Positions 9,801-13,710 are shown, counted from the first letter of the stretch. The stretch is 13,710 nucleotides of DNA from Cephalothrix simula (GCA_035591015.1 JAXIUW010112227.1:1-13710); one strand, 5' to 3'. The notes: generated by a model not told the origin, from the letters alone. Program-made: numbers and translations.

Positions 9801-12800
9801 TGGGAATCGGAATCAGAAATGGAATCGTTTACCTATGATAATAGAGAAAACAGACAACAAAGAAAGATGCAAGGAAGGTCTTATGAAATATATCAAGTTA
9901 ACAAACTTAACCAGTATACAAAATACGGAAAATACAAGTCTTTCTTTTATGACAAAAATGGTAATCTTGTCCAGAAATTAGAAACAAGAGGCAGTGCCGA
10001 AATATCTGAGAGATTTGTATTTGACCAGGAAAAACATATGACTCAATACCTTACTGACAAAGTTATATGCAATATGAAATACGATGCATTTGGTGGATTG
10101 TCAGAGAAATCATGTTCTGATGGCCAAAAAGTTAAGTACATAAATGATCCACTTGGGTTCTTTGGAAATGATCTGATCATGATCCATGTAAATAACTCGT
10201 GGACATACGTCCACCATGCGTTCGAGTACGGATTAATTTCAACACATAATTTAGGTGATAGCGCATTCTTTCTTTTTGATGGAGACGGCACGGTCACACA
10301 TACTGCAGATAAATCTGGAAACATATTGAAAAATTTTGCGTATGATCCTTTTGGTATTCCTCTTGAAGAAAAGAATGCTGATAAAAATTTTGGATTCATG
10401 GGCCAATACGGTGTTTATAAGTTTCTACCTTCAGATTCCATTTATTTGATGAGGGCAAGAGTCTATGATACAAACTTGGGTAGGTTTCTATCAACGGATC
10501 CCCTTGGCTTTACTGGGAGTCCTTACAACCTATATTCATATTCTAAAAATAACCCACTTTCTTATAAAGATCCAAAGGGAGAGGCTCTTATACCACTGGT
10601 AGTAGCTGGCGGCATAATTGGAGGACTCACTGGCGCAATAAGTAATGCCGTTACCCAGGGAATCAACATCTACAACAACGGCGGAAACTTCAACTGGGGT
10701 GACTTGGGTGGAGCTGCCGTTGCCGGAGCTGTCACAGGATTAGGTGTAACTACTGGTGCTGCTCTGCCCGCAATCTTTGGAGCCGGAGTTAGTGCAACTG
10801 CTGGAGGATTAGTTCTTACTGGAACAGCAGGTGGTCTAGGAGGATTCTTAGGAAGTGTTACGTCGGATTCAATAAATGGAGCAACCTTTGATGTAAACAA
10901 GGCGCAAACATCAGCTTTGATGGGTGCAGCAACTGCTTATATACCGTGGAAAATGATCGGATATAAGGGAAAAGGTGCAACAGCATATGGCTCTCCTTAC
11001 ATCAATATGGGACTAGGGGCAGCATTTAATCCTTTCAAAGCAACGGGGAAAACACATTGGAAAAGTTTTGGAGCTGCTGGAATTTTTGGCGGTATAGCGG
11101 GATTAGGCCAAAGTATGTGGACAGAGGGTGAAGTTCCAGTTTCAAGGGATCCTAACGATATATTAGGTCCTGTAGGCTATGGCGCTGCAAGATTTATCGC
11201 TGCTACACAGAAAATGGTGTATAGAATTCGATTTGAAAATGAGGCAAATGCAACAGCTCCAGCGCAAAAAGTATTTGTTAGTTGCATACTGGATTCAAAT
11301 CTTGATTTAGCCACATTTAGGTTGGGTACGTTTGGATTTGGAGATTTTGAGATGGCTCTTGGATTTAATGCACCGTTTTATCAGGATACAATCAAAGTAC
11401 CGAATTCTAACATGCATGTTTACTTCCAAGCAGGATTGGATATTGTTGAAGGTAAAGCTACTTGGCTTTTTCAGACTATAGACTCAAACACAGGTTTTCC
11501 TCCAGAAGATCCAAGAATTGGCTTTTTGCCTCCAAATAACGGCACAAGTGGACAGGGTTATATTATTTTTCAAAGCTACATAAAAGAATCGGTAAAGCAA
11601 GGAGCTAATATAAACGCTGAAGCTAAAATTTTCTTCGATGCAAATGCTCCCATTAATACTCCTCCCATTTTCAATACTGTCGACAGGATTTATCCTAAGA
11701 CAGAGTTGTCAAAAAATGTTACAATAAGAACCAACGGTGGCATGCTACTCAATATAGTTGCTGACGATTTAGGATCTGGAATAAGGTCTTCAAATATTTA
11801 TGAAGTGCTGGAATCAGGACAAACAAGATTACTGCTTCTTGATGTGAATGAACAATACCTTGTTTTGCCGCAACAATCCACTAAACATGTGCGTCTTGTT
11901 ATAAGCGGTACTGATAATGTTGGTAATATAGAGCCATTTGACGTCAATTCTGCTGTATTATTTGAATTCATTCTTGATTGCCCAAATAACTGTTCTGGCA
12001 GTGGCAAATGTATCAATGGTACATGTATGTGCTACCCTGAATACCTTGGAATAGATTGTAGTAGAAATTCAGCATTTATGGATCCACCAATTCTAGAGAT
12101 TTCAGAAGCTAAAGCATTTGAGGGCAAATCATTTTCATTATTTATATCCGCTCGTGCGATAAAAAACCAAATAAACAGTACCAAAAGTAAGACAAAAATA
12201 GTCATAAAACCCAACATCACAAACCTGATCTTTTCTAAGGGAAAAACGTACGGTAACAATGTCAATCTTGAAGAAGAAGACTTTGGAGATCTAACGGTGA
12301 CACTACCTCCACATGTCTCTGGGTTTCTGGAACTAGATGTAACTGCAAACCAGATAACAGGCGACAAACAGTCAACAAGAAGAAGTTCAATAATAGTTCC
12401 TATAAAACCAGTTGCCGATAAACCTTCGCTCAAGGCAACAGTCAGATGTGGGAAAGGAGCAGTAAAGGTTGAAGTGGATGCAATGCTTGTAGATAAAGAT
12501 GGATCTGAGGTTCTCGAAATCCTGTTCATGGATCTGCCAAAAAGTGTTGAAGTAAAAGGAAACAGGCGAATAAATGAATCAACATTTCCTGGCGTGAACG
12601 GAAACAATGAACTGAAAATAAAAGAAGATATAAAAAATTTCAGCATCACTGTAACGGCATTAGCAACTGAAAAGGCCACTGGGGATCTTGCAGAAAATCG
12701 TGTTGAAGTAACTGTCAGGGATTGCCAAACATCTGGAAGTGAGCCTTTGACATATTCATTATACTTCAGAATTATTATTTTCATAATCTATTCGAAATTT

Positions 12801-12812
12801 TCCTCTTTATAA
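804..12812 (+). CDS. Giant secreted CARDB/RHS-YD-repeat/EGF multidomain protein (about 4,000 aa)
   Basis: One uninterrupted frame runs to TAA at 12810-12812. An in-frame ATG at 732 is open too, but 804 is preferred: it follows a pyrimidine-rich tract ending in CAG at 801-803, and the protein from 804 begins with a clear signal peptide. Domains in order (numbered from 732): signal peptide 25-47, SHFRGG cysteine module 49-530, Ig/HYR-like 530-855, FN3-like 857-946, nine CARDB-like repeats 948-2063, PPC/TIG-like 2064-2262, N-x-G beta domain 2262-2380, RHS/YD shell 2470-3283, Gly/Ala hydrophobic region 3284-3466, bacterial SRDPND module 3470-3657, Ig-like 3660-3749, EGF 3750-3776, two VCBS-like domains 3780-3998. 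Numerous N-glycosylation sequons fit secretion. It is not a teneurin: there is no NHL propeller, no N-terminal EGF array and no GHH toxin-like tail. The role is unknown; surface adhesion or recognition is inferred. The last 20 or so residues may be intron read-through (possible donor at 12739). Confidence 0.9.
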   Translation: MHSINLEGKKLLVLLNFIVFCTSSHFRGGLFTIHTTEDINKELDSAKVVLNFRLGWRRSYGSSTYCDANTIKSNNLIGPSENIACKLGCSKGSYRIGSLSNTRFHCTDFSKVEDWTVGERSVYLSLPIAAFSASYSGGDWIALRKGGGSWEMRLHFNFTKILSIRRQNASPQTKMTPILRLQKGCNHTVTIPVEDADGDEVRCRWAEAKNGECAGVCRVFPYAQLDERRCLLLVKLPESVPIGYYAIAIQIEDFADQTDIHPLSSIPLQFLSYVFSSQGSCYSKPEFNYPTPHDGSCLAAPFDNTFTLELIARTGKPEISITGIETQSPPGMLKSLIAKKGNFAWSVNITWEPLKSQYGPNIFCFTASDSAKLVSDQRCLTLLAGIKAPTPLKGKMSPRRSVFPDNSQWEIEFDEAIFRPKRSAYVRFKNENDIDEFVIDTATSMSAVFPDQGALPKLILNTKFRLVEKSTYHIVFDRGIVVGKQFCGPECEAMTNPSYWLFKVKDVTPPLISFAVKPTYSNSTILLTWLYDENVTESCSLQTAITIPVACNFSFYRESLTEGYHTLYIQAEDEVKNSIQYNAQWYVDLTKPIVMVRNKPGTISNQPSWRFNLGCKDISPCTFTCKLNLEDPRLCTSNFWVEGLKEGKQVLTVFATDAVGNIGPEQTFQWITDFTPPVFKTVPAVSVKCGNSLKPEDIGYPVIIDDLTDIPDLTFKDYPAEKCQIKRHWTATDDAKNEVTVIQTIEITDSIAPIVHEPAEQFIPCGSAEKFGKEELNVTSLCERKLNITFKDSIPITKCGIRITREWMIEDDCEKITIFRQVIKVLNQTDPIQPRNGEINTPLNQALEWPQYPNSIKYHAYIWKKDSLDNTVPEIVTSFQYYRQPSSLLPNTYYMWKVVYIVLMNGHETAIPSPIWGFKTEPLADLSVESLNIPKTAFSGSPIKVSWTVKNIGNSTTSASTLVWNDGVYIGKSIRYDDAKLSARVKINSIIYPNDGYHKEISIKLSPKDIGSFYFFLHTDMYRQVRDYTFENNLLRSEMAMEVRLSPPPNLVVKSAFIVGSSYSGKETTMQWVVSNIGIGITLATSWYDSIYFSSDEELSKDDYLLKRMAHNGALISGSDYKANAKVMIPNAVYGEYFLILVVDSNDDVYEHFDEKDNIKVFPLQVTLSPTPDLTVNKIEVPSNLMTSNTLTVKYWVKNTGAGFPFEPVWVDTFTLSSVQDGHVYSQQKHYIYNTLPPSATYQKEFTYIIPPEMITGKYSISVETDSRNDILEFNADSNNMALKVIHITQALPDLCLQNSSVFAKEEPFANFVNFNLTIVNNGMGRIQHVSWIDEIKLTNILTSKSSVLLDQKQNTPMVNQDTYSINEKIPLGEKIFGKFEVSLRINIKNTIYESKDCSKEVKLKTIDIKKREVKIEITDIILLKFSSEAGSNISLTWTVENIGELSETAKWYQNVNFIKPDGEKILMKKVVGPTPLHVRNASTQGVNITIPIHFVGKYQLLITCVFSRDTTPENCIQNQHVNFEVLTPPTPDLVISDSIISFRSTNSASRLLIVKTVVTNIGNSMKQKQSWKNSVCLIKEPLVHTNQEVKGLKSVLPMTQRMLSGDTITVSHILTLPRNTKGYYNLIAEIDIENQINEINGENNNIWKNKLPILINEVLPPKLILSSSIKNLKNRWPTGEIIDITYEVKCSENCQIEASSWYDGAYALAATEGTRTKLEVINSGVRIETVLQSSMPSKLIGYTNNLHVKVPYGLNSNYTIYLIPDVNNVLGMLNSDIAYVIKKTITIEPGKLTDLITTFNGKPEEKVVSGDLNVLKYGVINIGEGVSTGSWYDTLLLSTDSELDQFDIVLTSIERKKELSRQEFYNNTLEFFLPYDLALSQYYLLLLTNSDKRIFEKYYHNNLAMMIITVENAPALDIKTHSVAQTKTDTLYNESIQFSYKVSNDGALSVKGYFCDSVYLSHDKKWDIADTRVSGPKCGHFKLGSKTQNPTDTESRTQQGFIPKIKEGSYTPIVKTRTNVRDLNLTNNIGVSSKEIKITPPLIRVNEKKTIQINTNDNIVYKIKDVKDGIGLLVNLVTSSKKAYHQMYLKWQNPPTMYKYDSKSPEQKISPQHVIVPLTKGGSYYLQIESMSVFTTSYSVTLDVKEAKFDVTSVFPLTISSNGNATLKVNGLMFPEKIKACLMLSSKTSIYASDIEKVNSELIYATFSVNRIPHGKYTLKLETEDEKTAQNEEPIEVVSGLAGTLDMKISKPPPIRPGGKGIFQVTVSNVGYSDINTPVLSIHTDGKTKIHNIESEPDIPPDREYMFLPIIKNEPGRVIPPRTTRLFSFYWIPGETFTGIEKIYLSKVDDSFLSKFIEKSYNTLRLKNVKENTWKTIWNNFKSCSGNDGESFSRSIREMANAIKSGSMTLFPLSAYVSNMILIADGQLISEKIFELDDIALPNTMPLLKLSFQRYYPISISQREGSGPLGQGWVVKLFEMKLTKTLNDIILSIERKHYTFKEVVSGKFKCDTLPLDVISVENDSLLYSYSTTGLMYTFDKNNGALSRIQEKAKEEYINVQRDQKMKIIGLKHSNKEMMTFNYNSENKISSVKLLDKCGDLLLKILFLYKDGKLETVVKNEKSVHYGYNANGDLKEVVEQNGDKKLLKYDRKHRLKTIETVTANKITLSKIEIDIDCKGLATVHTSPGNFQSKIQVGIGGIITRITPAVGYPENFVRNPLTKRKAIIINDSDINSESYDPKTNILTYTRGNGDEINAELDEDGEPVKLFDTKGTIAKFAYSVGQQIITFADDSTEITMFDSKNLIKERILRDKSKISFEYGPEKMIMKQTTAKDVIHFEYNKNKLTGITSSYGKTIVAYDVNGFPKTITYPEGIKLNYNFNKFGQRTSLSSSNGYFLRYEYNDDRKLAKVKNSDGSVLAKFQYDNKGRLEKRVLQNGFVTEYSYETGSMRLKEIKNLDKDKSVISRYQYKYNGQGYRIETQTKTGSWKYKYDIAGQLLSWESESEMESFTYDNRENRQQRKMQGRSYEIYQVNKLNQYTKYGKYKSFFYDKNGNLVQKLETRGSAEISERFVFDQEKHMTQYLTDKVICNMKYDAFGGLSEKSCSDGQKVKYINDPLGFFGNDLIMIHVNNSWTYVHHAFEYGLISTHNLGDSAFFLFDGDGTVTHTADKSGNILKNFAYDPFGIPLEEKNADKNFGFMGQYGVYKFLPSDSIYLMRARVYDTNLGRFLSTDPLGFTGSPYNLYSYSKNNPLSYKDPKGEALIPLVVAGGIIGGLTGAISNAVTQGINIYNNGGNFNWGDLGGAAVAGAVTGLGVTTGAALPAIFGAGVSATAGGLVLTGTAGGLGGFLGSVTSDSINGATFDVNKAQTSALMGAATAYIPWKMIGYKGKGATAYGSPYINMGLGAAFNPFKATGKTHWKSFGAAGIFGGIAGLGQSMWTEGEVPVSRDPNDILGPVGYGAARFIAATQKMVYRIRFENEANATAPAQKVFVSCILDSNLDLATFRLGTFGFGDFEMALGFNAPFYQDTIKVPNSNMHVYFQAGLDIVEGKATWLFQTIDSNTGFPPEDPRIGFLPPNNGTSGQGYIIFQSYIKESVKQGANINAEAKIFFDANAPINTPPIFNTVDRIYPKTELSKNVTIRTNGGMLLNIVADDLGSGIRSSNIYEVLESGQTRLLLLDVNEQYLVLPQQSTKHVRLVISGTDNVGNIEPFDVNSAVLFEFILDCPNNCSGSGKCINGTCMCYPEYLGIDCSRNSAFMDPPILEISEAKAFEGKSFSLFISARAIKNQINSTKSKTKIVIKPNITNLIFSKGKTYGNNVNLEEEDFGDLTVTLPPHVSGFLELDVTANQITGDKQSTRRSSIIVPIKPVADKPSLKATVRCGKGAVKVEVDAMLVDKDGSEVLEILFMDLPKSVEVKGNRRINESTFPGVNGNNELKIKEDIKNFSITVTALATEKATGDLAENRVEVTVRDCQTSGSEPLTYSLYFRIIIFIIYSKFSSL
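876..2318 (+). other. N-terminal SHFRGG cysteine-containing module (residues 49-529)
   Basis: The mature protein starts with HFRGG. Cysteine-containing signatures follow: CTDFS and EDWTVGER from C130, then a gene-internal segment with IPVEDADGD, RCRWAE around C227, paired cysteines in ECAGVC, and IQIEDF with PLSSIPLQF. Further on are FCFTASDS, a region with RFKNEN, and FDRGIVVG, ending at KVKDVTPP. From memory, large uncharacterised proteins of marine invertebrates start with similar FRGG segments; I cannot name a Pfam family. The even spread of cysteines and sequons indicates a disulfide-bonded extracellular fold. The segment probably holds two or three beta domains. Confidence 0.6.
2319..3297 (+). 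other. Ig-like and HYR-like beta-domain region (residues 530-855)
   Basis: The segment is punctuated by D-x-T-x-P linkers: DVTPP at about 530, DLTKP at about 611 and DFTPP at about 697. The first two units contain the D-x-(V/A)-x-N turn (DEVKN, DAVGN) seen in bacterial Ig-like repeats and end in a conserved tryptophan strand. The next two units (697-855) resemble HYR domains, with WTATDD, TIEITDS and a Cys pair per unit. Assignment is by eye from recurrent motifs; domain borders are approximate. Confidence 0.6.
3300..3569 (+). other. Fibronectin type III-like segment (residues 857-946)
   Basis: The stretch has the FN3-like progression of an early W (ALEWPQ), a central Y-rich strand (YHAYIWKK), an L-x-P-x-x-x-Y motif (LLPNTYYMWKV) and a final strand (WGFKTEP). 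It lies directly before the first CARDB repeat. The call is a pattern match by eye, and another beta sandwich is possible. Confidence 0.5.
3573..6920 (+). other. Array of nine CARDB-type repeats (residues 948-2063)
   Basis: Nine units begin near 3573, 3946, 4315, 4678, 5040, 5395, 5783, 6178 and 6543, spaced about 355-395 nt (roughly 120-130 residues). Each starts with a (T/L/P)-P-D-L-type strand (ADLSVESL, PNLVVKSA, PDLTVNKI, PDLVISDS), followed by a strand plus (N/E)-x-G turn (TVKNIGN, VVSNIGI, WVKNTGA, TVENIGE, VVTNIGN). Next comes W-x-D with an acidic beta-hairpin (WYDSIYFSSD, WYDTLLLSTD), then a G-x-Y strand and an E-x-x-x-x-N-N ending. This is the pattern of the CARDB domain (cell-adhesion-related domain found in bacteria). 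Units 4, 7 and 9 are the most divergent. DNA identity between units is low, so the array is old. Confidence 0.85.
6921..7870 (+). other. PPC-like, TIG-like and N-x-G beta domains linking CARDB to RHS (residues 2064-2380)
   Basis: Residues 2064-2175 resemble bacterial pre-peptidase C-terminal (PPC) domains: a YKIKDV start, a central MYLKW strand and GGSYYLQIES near the end. Residues 2175-2262 look like an IPT/TIG-type domain (VTSVFPLTISSNGNATLKV, then GKYTLKLE). From 2262, LAGTLDMKI with IRPGGKGIFQVTVSNVGYSD matches a linker domain I recall immediately before RHS repeats in giant bacterial proteins. All assignments are by eye. Confidence 0.55.
8139..10583 (+). other. RHS/YD-repeat shell with RHS-associated core (residues 2470-3284)
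   Basis: The region opens with the RHS entry pattern LSFQRYYPIS followed by GSGPLGQGWV. About 700 residues of degenerate YD repeats follow, with motifs such as VHYGYNANGDL, LLKYDRKHRL, FEYNKNKL, LRYEYNDDRKL, AKFQYDNKGRL and FSYDNRENR-like turns. It ends in a canonical RHS-associated core: FAYDPFG, F-x-x-x-G-Q-Y-G, YLMRARVYDTNLGRFLSTD (Y3238 to D3256), PYNLYSYSKNNP and DPKG (D3280-G3283). In TcC/Rhs proteins and teneurins such repeats build a hollow beta shell. The length is close to that of known shells. The core normally precedes self-cleavage in bacterial Rhs/TcC; here DPKG is followed by E, not the usual L. Confidence 0.9.
10584..11130 (+). other. Gly/Ala-rich hydrophobic segment after the RHS core (residues 3285-3467)
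   Basis: Directly after DPKG comes LIPLVVAGGIIGGL, then runs rich in G, A, V and T spaced as in glycine zippers (GGAAVAGAVTGLGV, GAALPAIFGAGVSA, GGLVLTGTAGGLGG, and a later GAAGIFGGIAGLG). Similar Gly/Ala-rich hydrophobic stretches follow the core in many bacterial Rhs/polymorphic-toxin proteins. No nuclease, ADP-ribosyltransferase or HNH/GHH-type catalytic motif is visible. It may pack inside the shell or insert in a membrane; neither can be decided from sequence. Confidence 0.75.
11139..11702 (+). other. Bacterial-type SRDPND module (DUF7619-like; residues 3470-3657)
   Basis: The segment starts VSRDPNDILGP and continues YRIRFENEANATAPAQKVFV, LDSNLDLATFRLG, FGFGDFEM, then IDSNTGFPPEDP, GFLPPNN, GQGYIIF, a FDANAPINTPP strand and IFNTVDRIYP. 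I recall this chain of motifs from long bacterial surface proteins (planctomycetes, deltaproteobacteria and similar), usually next to RHS cores or CARDB repeats. The DUF7619 name is from memory and less certain than the motif match. It is predicted to be a beta sandwich. Confidence 0.7.
11979..12059 (+). other. EGF-like domain (C3750-C3776)
   Basis: Six cysteines lie in 27 residues with spacing C-x3-C-x5-C-x4-C-x-C-x8-C, including GKC, NGTC, a C-M-C pair and a final aromatic-G-x-D-C, the classic tenascin/teneurin-type EGF pattern. Expected disulfides are 1-3, 2-4 and 5-6. EGF domains of this type are characteristic of animal extracellular proteins. A sequon (NGT) lies inside. Confidence 0.9.
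12060..12737 (+). other. C-terminal VCBS/cadherin-like beta domains (residues 3777-4002)
   Basis: Two related units follow the EGF. The first begins PPILEISEAKAFEG and ends SSIIVPIKPVAD. The second begins KPSLKATVRC and contains the acidic turn DKDGSEVLEI, then PKSVEVKG and a V-T-V-x-D-C end. The VAD-x-P linker and D-x-DGSE turn are typical of bacterial VCBS/RTX-adhesin-type repeats, where the acidic turn usually binds calcium. Assigned by eye. Confidence 0.5.
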
Positions 12813-12933
12813 ACCGATAAACTGATTCACATAGATCAACATTTTATATTGTCTACGCAAATGGATGGAAAAATTGGATGAAGCACAGTAAAATGTACAA
12901 ATTTCGCCCCCCGTCGAGATCTCCTAGATGGGG
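12813..12933. other. 3' flank between the coding region and the foldback element
   Basis: Short non-coding stretch. No AATAAA polyadenylation signal is seen here. It is either 3' UTR or, if the donor at 12739 is used, intron. Confidence 0.4.
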
Positions 12934-13013
12934 CATCGGTACCCCTTAACACTATACATTTTGGAAAGAGCATGAAAAGTTACACACCATGGGAGGGATT
13001 TCAAATTTTTTTG

Positions 13014-13028
13014 CCCCACCTGGTGGGG
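13014..13028. repeat. GC-rich palindrome in the left arm, with a partner at 13542-13556
   Basis: CCCCACCTGGTGGGG is a perfect palindrome around a central T. The matching right-arm site CCCCACCAGGCGGGG has one mismatch. Each arm can therefore form its own local hairpin. Confidence 0.75.
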
Positions 13029-13234
13029 AGCGGTTGCGCAAAATGTGCAAAAAATTCTAAAAAAAGTCCCACTTTTAATGGTCGAATGTGAAGGGAACCC
13101 CTTGAATCGTTCCAGTTAAACCAAAACTAGCTACAATACTGGTTGTTTGGCATATCAATCATACCCAATGGCCCAGATACCGGGTTCCTAGGTGCAAAAT
13201 TGTCATCTCTGGATTAAATTATTTCAATTAAGGC

Positions 13235-13252
13235 TCATATGGAAACATATGA
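13235..13252. repeat. Hairpin with GAAA loop in the spacer of the foldback
   Basis: TCATATG, GAAA, CATATGA: a perfect 7-bp stem with a GNRA-type loop in the region between the two arms. It may be chance in AT-rich DNA. Confidence 0.6.
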
Positions 13253-13349
13253 CCTTTGACTTACCCCCACGGGTCACCTAATATTATTACCCAAGATTTG
13301 TGTCATTTAGTATGCTTTGTATGCCAAACAACCAATTATAGCTAGTTTT

Positions 13350-13531
13350 GGTCTAACCCGAACAATTCGAGGGGTTCCCTTAACATCCGACCACTAAAAG
13401 TGGGACTTCAGTCCATTTTCGACTTTTTTACACATTTTTTGGTCTAACCCGAACAATTCGAGGGGTTCCCTTAACATCCGATCACTAAAAGTGGGACTTC
13501 AGTCTATTTTCGAATTTTTTACACATTTTTT
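13350..13531. repeat. 91-bp tandem duplication inside the right arm
   Basis: Copies start at 13350 and 13441 with GGTCTAACCCGAACAATTCG and differ at only about three or four bases. The left arm has a single equivalent, so the duplication arose after the foldback formed. Confidence 0.9.
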
Positions 13532-13629
13532 TGCCACCACTCCCCACCAGGCGGGGAAAAACCCTCCCATGGTGTGTAACCTTTCATGCTCTTTCCAAAA
13601 ATGTACAGTGTTAAGGGGTTCCGATGGTC

Positions 13630-13710
13630 CTTCTAAAGCCGCGTTTACATTAGCAATTTTTCTTGGCCAAGTCGACCAATTTTGACTAGTTTTGGAAGGC
13701 TAACCATATT
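13630..13710. repeat. Possible edge of a second repetitive element
   Basis: After the foldback the sequence changes to AAGCCGCGTTTACATTAGC, which looks like the terminal sequence of another DNA-transposon-derived repeat running out of the window. No partner end is visible, so this is tentative. Confidence 0.3.

Larger units (their letters stand above)
12934..13626. mobile_element. Foldback / MITE-like element with long imperfect inverted arms
   Basis: The left arm (about 12934-13154) is the imperfect reverse complement of the right arm (about 13318-13626). Matching landmarks are the outer ends (CATCGGTACCCCTTAAC against GTTAAGGGGTTCCGATG), CCATGGGAGGG against CCCTCCCATGG, the CCCCACC palindromes, AAGTGGGAC/GTCCCACTT, and GGTTGTTTGGCAT against ATGCCAAACAACC at the inner ends. 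The right arm is longer by one tandem 91-bp unit. There is no coding capacity, so mobility would need an autonomous partner. No target-site duplication is clear; ends are placed where arm similarity fades. Confidence 0.8.

Noticed and set aside
10043-10399. Minus-strand frame of 118 codons
   Set aside because: Antisense to the RHS core, which is unmistakable on the plus strand.
8139-10583. Teneurin assignment from the YD repeats and nearby EGF
   Set aside because: There is a single EGF, placed after rather than before the YD repeats, no NHL propeller, no type II membrane anchor and no GHH tail. The CARDB and SRDPND modules do not occur in teneurins.
10584-11130. Active polymorphic toxin domain after the RHS core
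   Set aside because: The position is right for a toxin tip, but no nuclease, deaminase or ADP-ribosyltransferase motif is visible; only Gly/Ala-rich hydrophobic sequence is present.
12032-12784. Open frame of about 250 codons on the minus strand
   Set aside because: It lies wholly antisense to the EGF and C-terminal beta domains, and its protein has Ser/Thr/Phe-rich composition typical of an antisense shadow. The plus-strand frame has recognisable domains.
13491-13685. Plus-strand frame of 64 codons near the end
   Set aside because: It lies in the right arm of the foldback element and runs into the next repeat; no coding signal.
1-13710. Bacterial origin of the whole window
   Set aside because: A splice acceptor at the start codon, the tenascin-type EGF, the animal-type N-terminal module, and long non-coding flanks with a foldback element all point to a eukaryote. 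Contamination can only be excluded with the surrounding assembly.

Overview
The window looks like AT-rich DNA from an invertebrate animal. It is dominated by one gene on the plus strand: a continuous coding region of about 12 kb for a secreted protein of roughly 4,000 residues. I infer a eukaryotic animal source from four things. A textbook 3' splice acceptor sits directly before the best start codon. A six-cysteine EGF-like domain lies near the C-terminus. There are many N-X-S/T glycosylation sequons. The long non-coding flanks hold foldback and tandem repeats. The phylum cannot be fixed from sequence alone; a cnidarian, mollusc or lancelet-type genome would fit.

Layout: 1-731 is non-coding and holds a small foldback, a 57-bp tandem duplication, a short ATAG tract and a pair of identical hairpins. 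724-803 is a likely short 5' intron. 804-12812 is the giant coding exon. 12813-12933 is plain flank. 12934-13626 is a foldback (MITE-like) element with long imperfect inverted arms, one carrying an extra 91-bp tandem unit. The last 80 bases look like the edge of another repeat.

Protein architecture, N to C (residues counted from the in-frame ATG at 732): signal peptide (25-47); cysteine-bearing animal-type 'SHFRGG' module (49-about 530); Ig-like and HYR-like beta domains (530-855); FN3-like segment (857-946); nine CARDB-type repeats (948-about 2063); PPC-like, TIG-like and 'N-x-G' beta domains (2064-2380); an RHS/YD-repeat region of about 810 residues ending in a canonical RHS-associated core (2470-3283); a Gly/Ala-rich hydrophobic segment (3284-3466); a bacterial-type module starting S-R-D-P-N-D (3470-3657); an Ig-like domain; one EGF (3750-3776); two VCBS/cadherin-like beta domains; and a short hydrophobic tail.

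The order CARDB array, PPC/TIG, RHS shell, SRDPND module is typical of giant bacterial surface proteins. Here it sits between an animal-type N-terminus and an EGF domain, in an almost intronless gene. The main hypothesis is that this is an animal RHS/YD-shell protein family separate from teneurins, of probable bacterial ancestry, in which the usual polymorphic toxin tip is replaced by a glycine-rich hydrophobic stretch and adhesive domains. Its function is unknown; a secreted or surface adhesion, structural or recognition role is only inferred.
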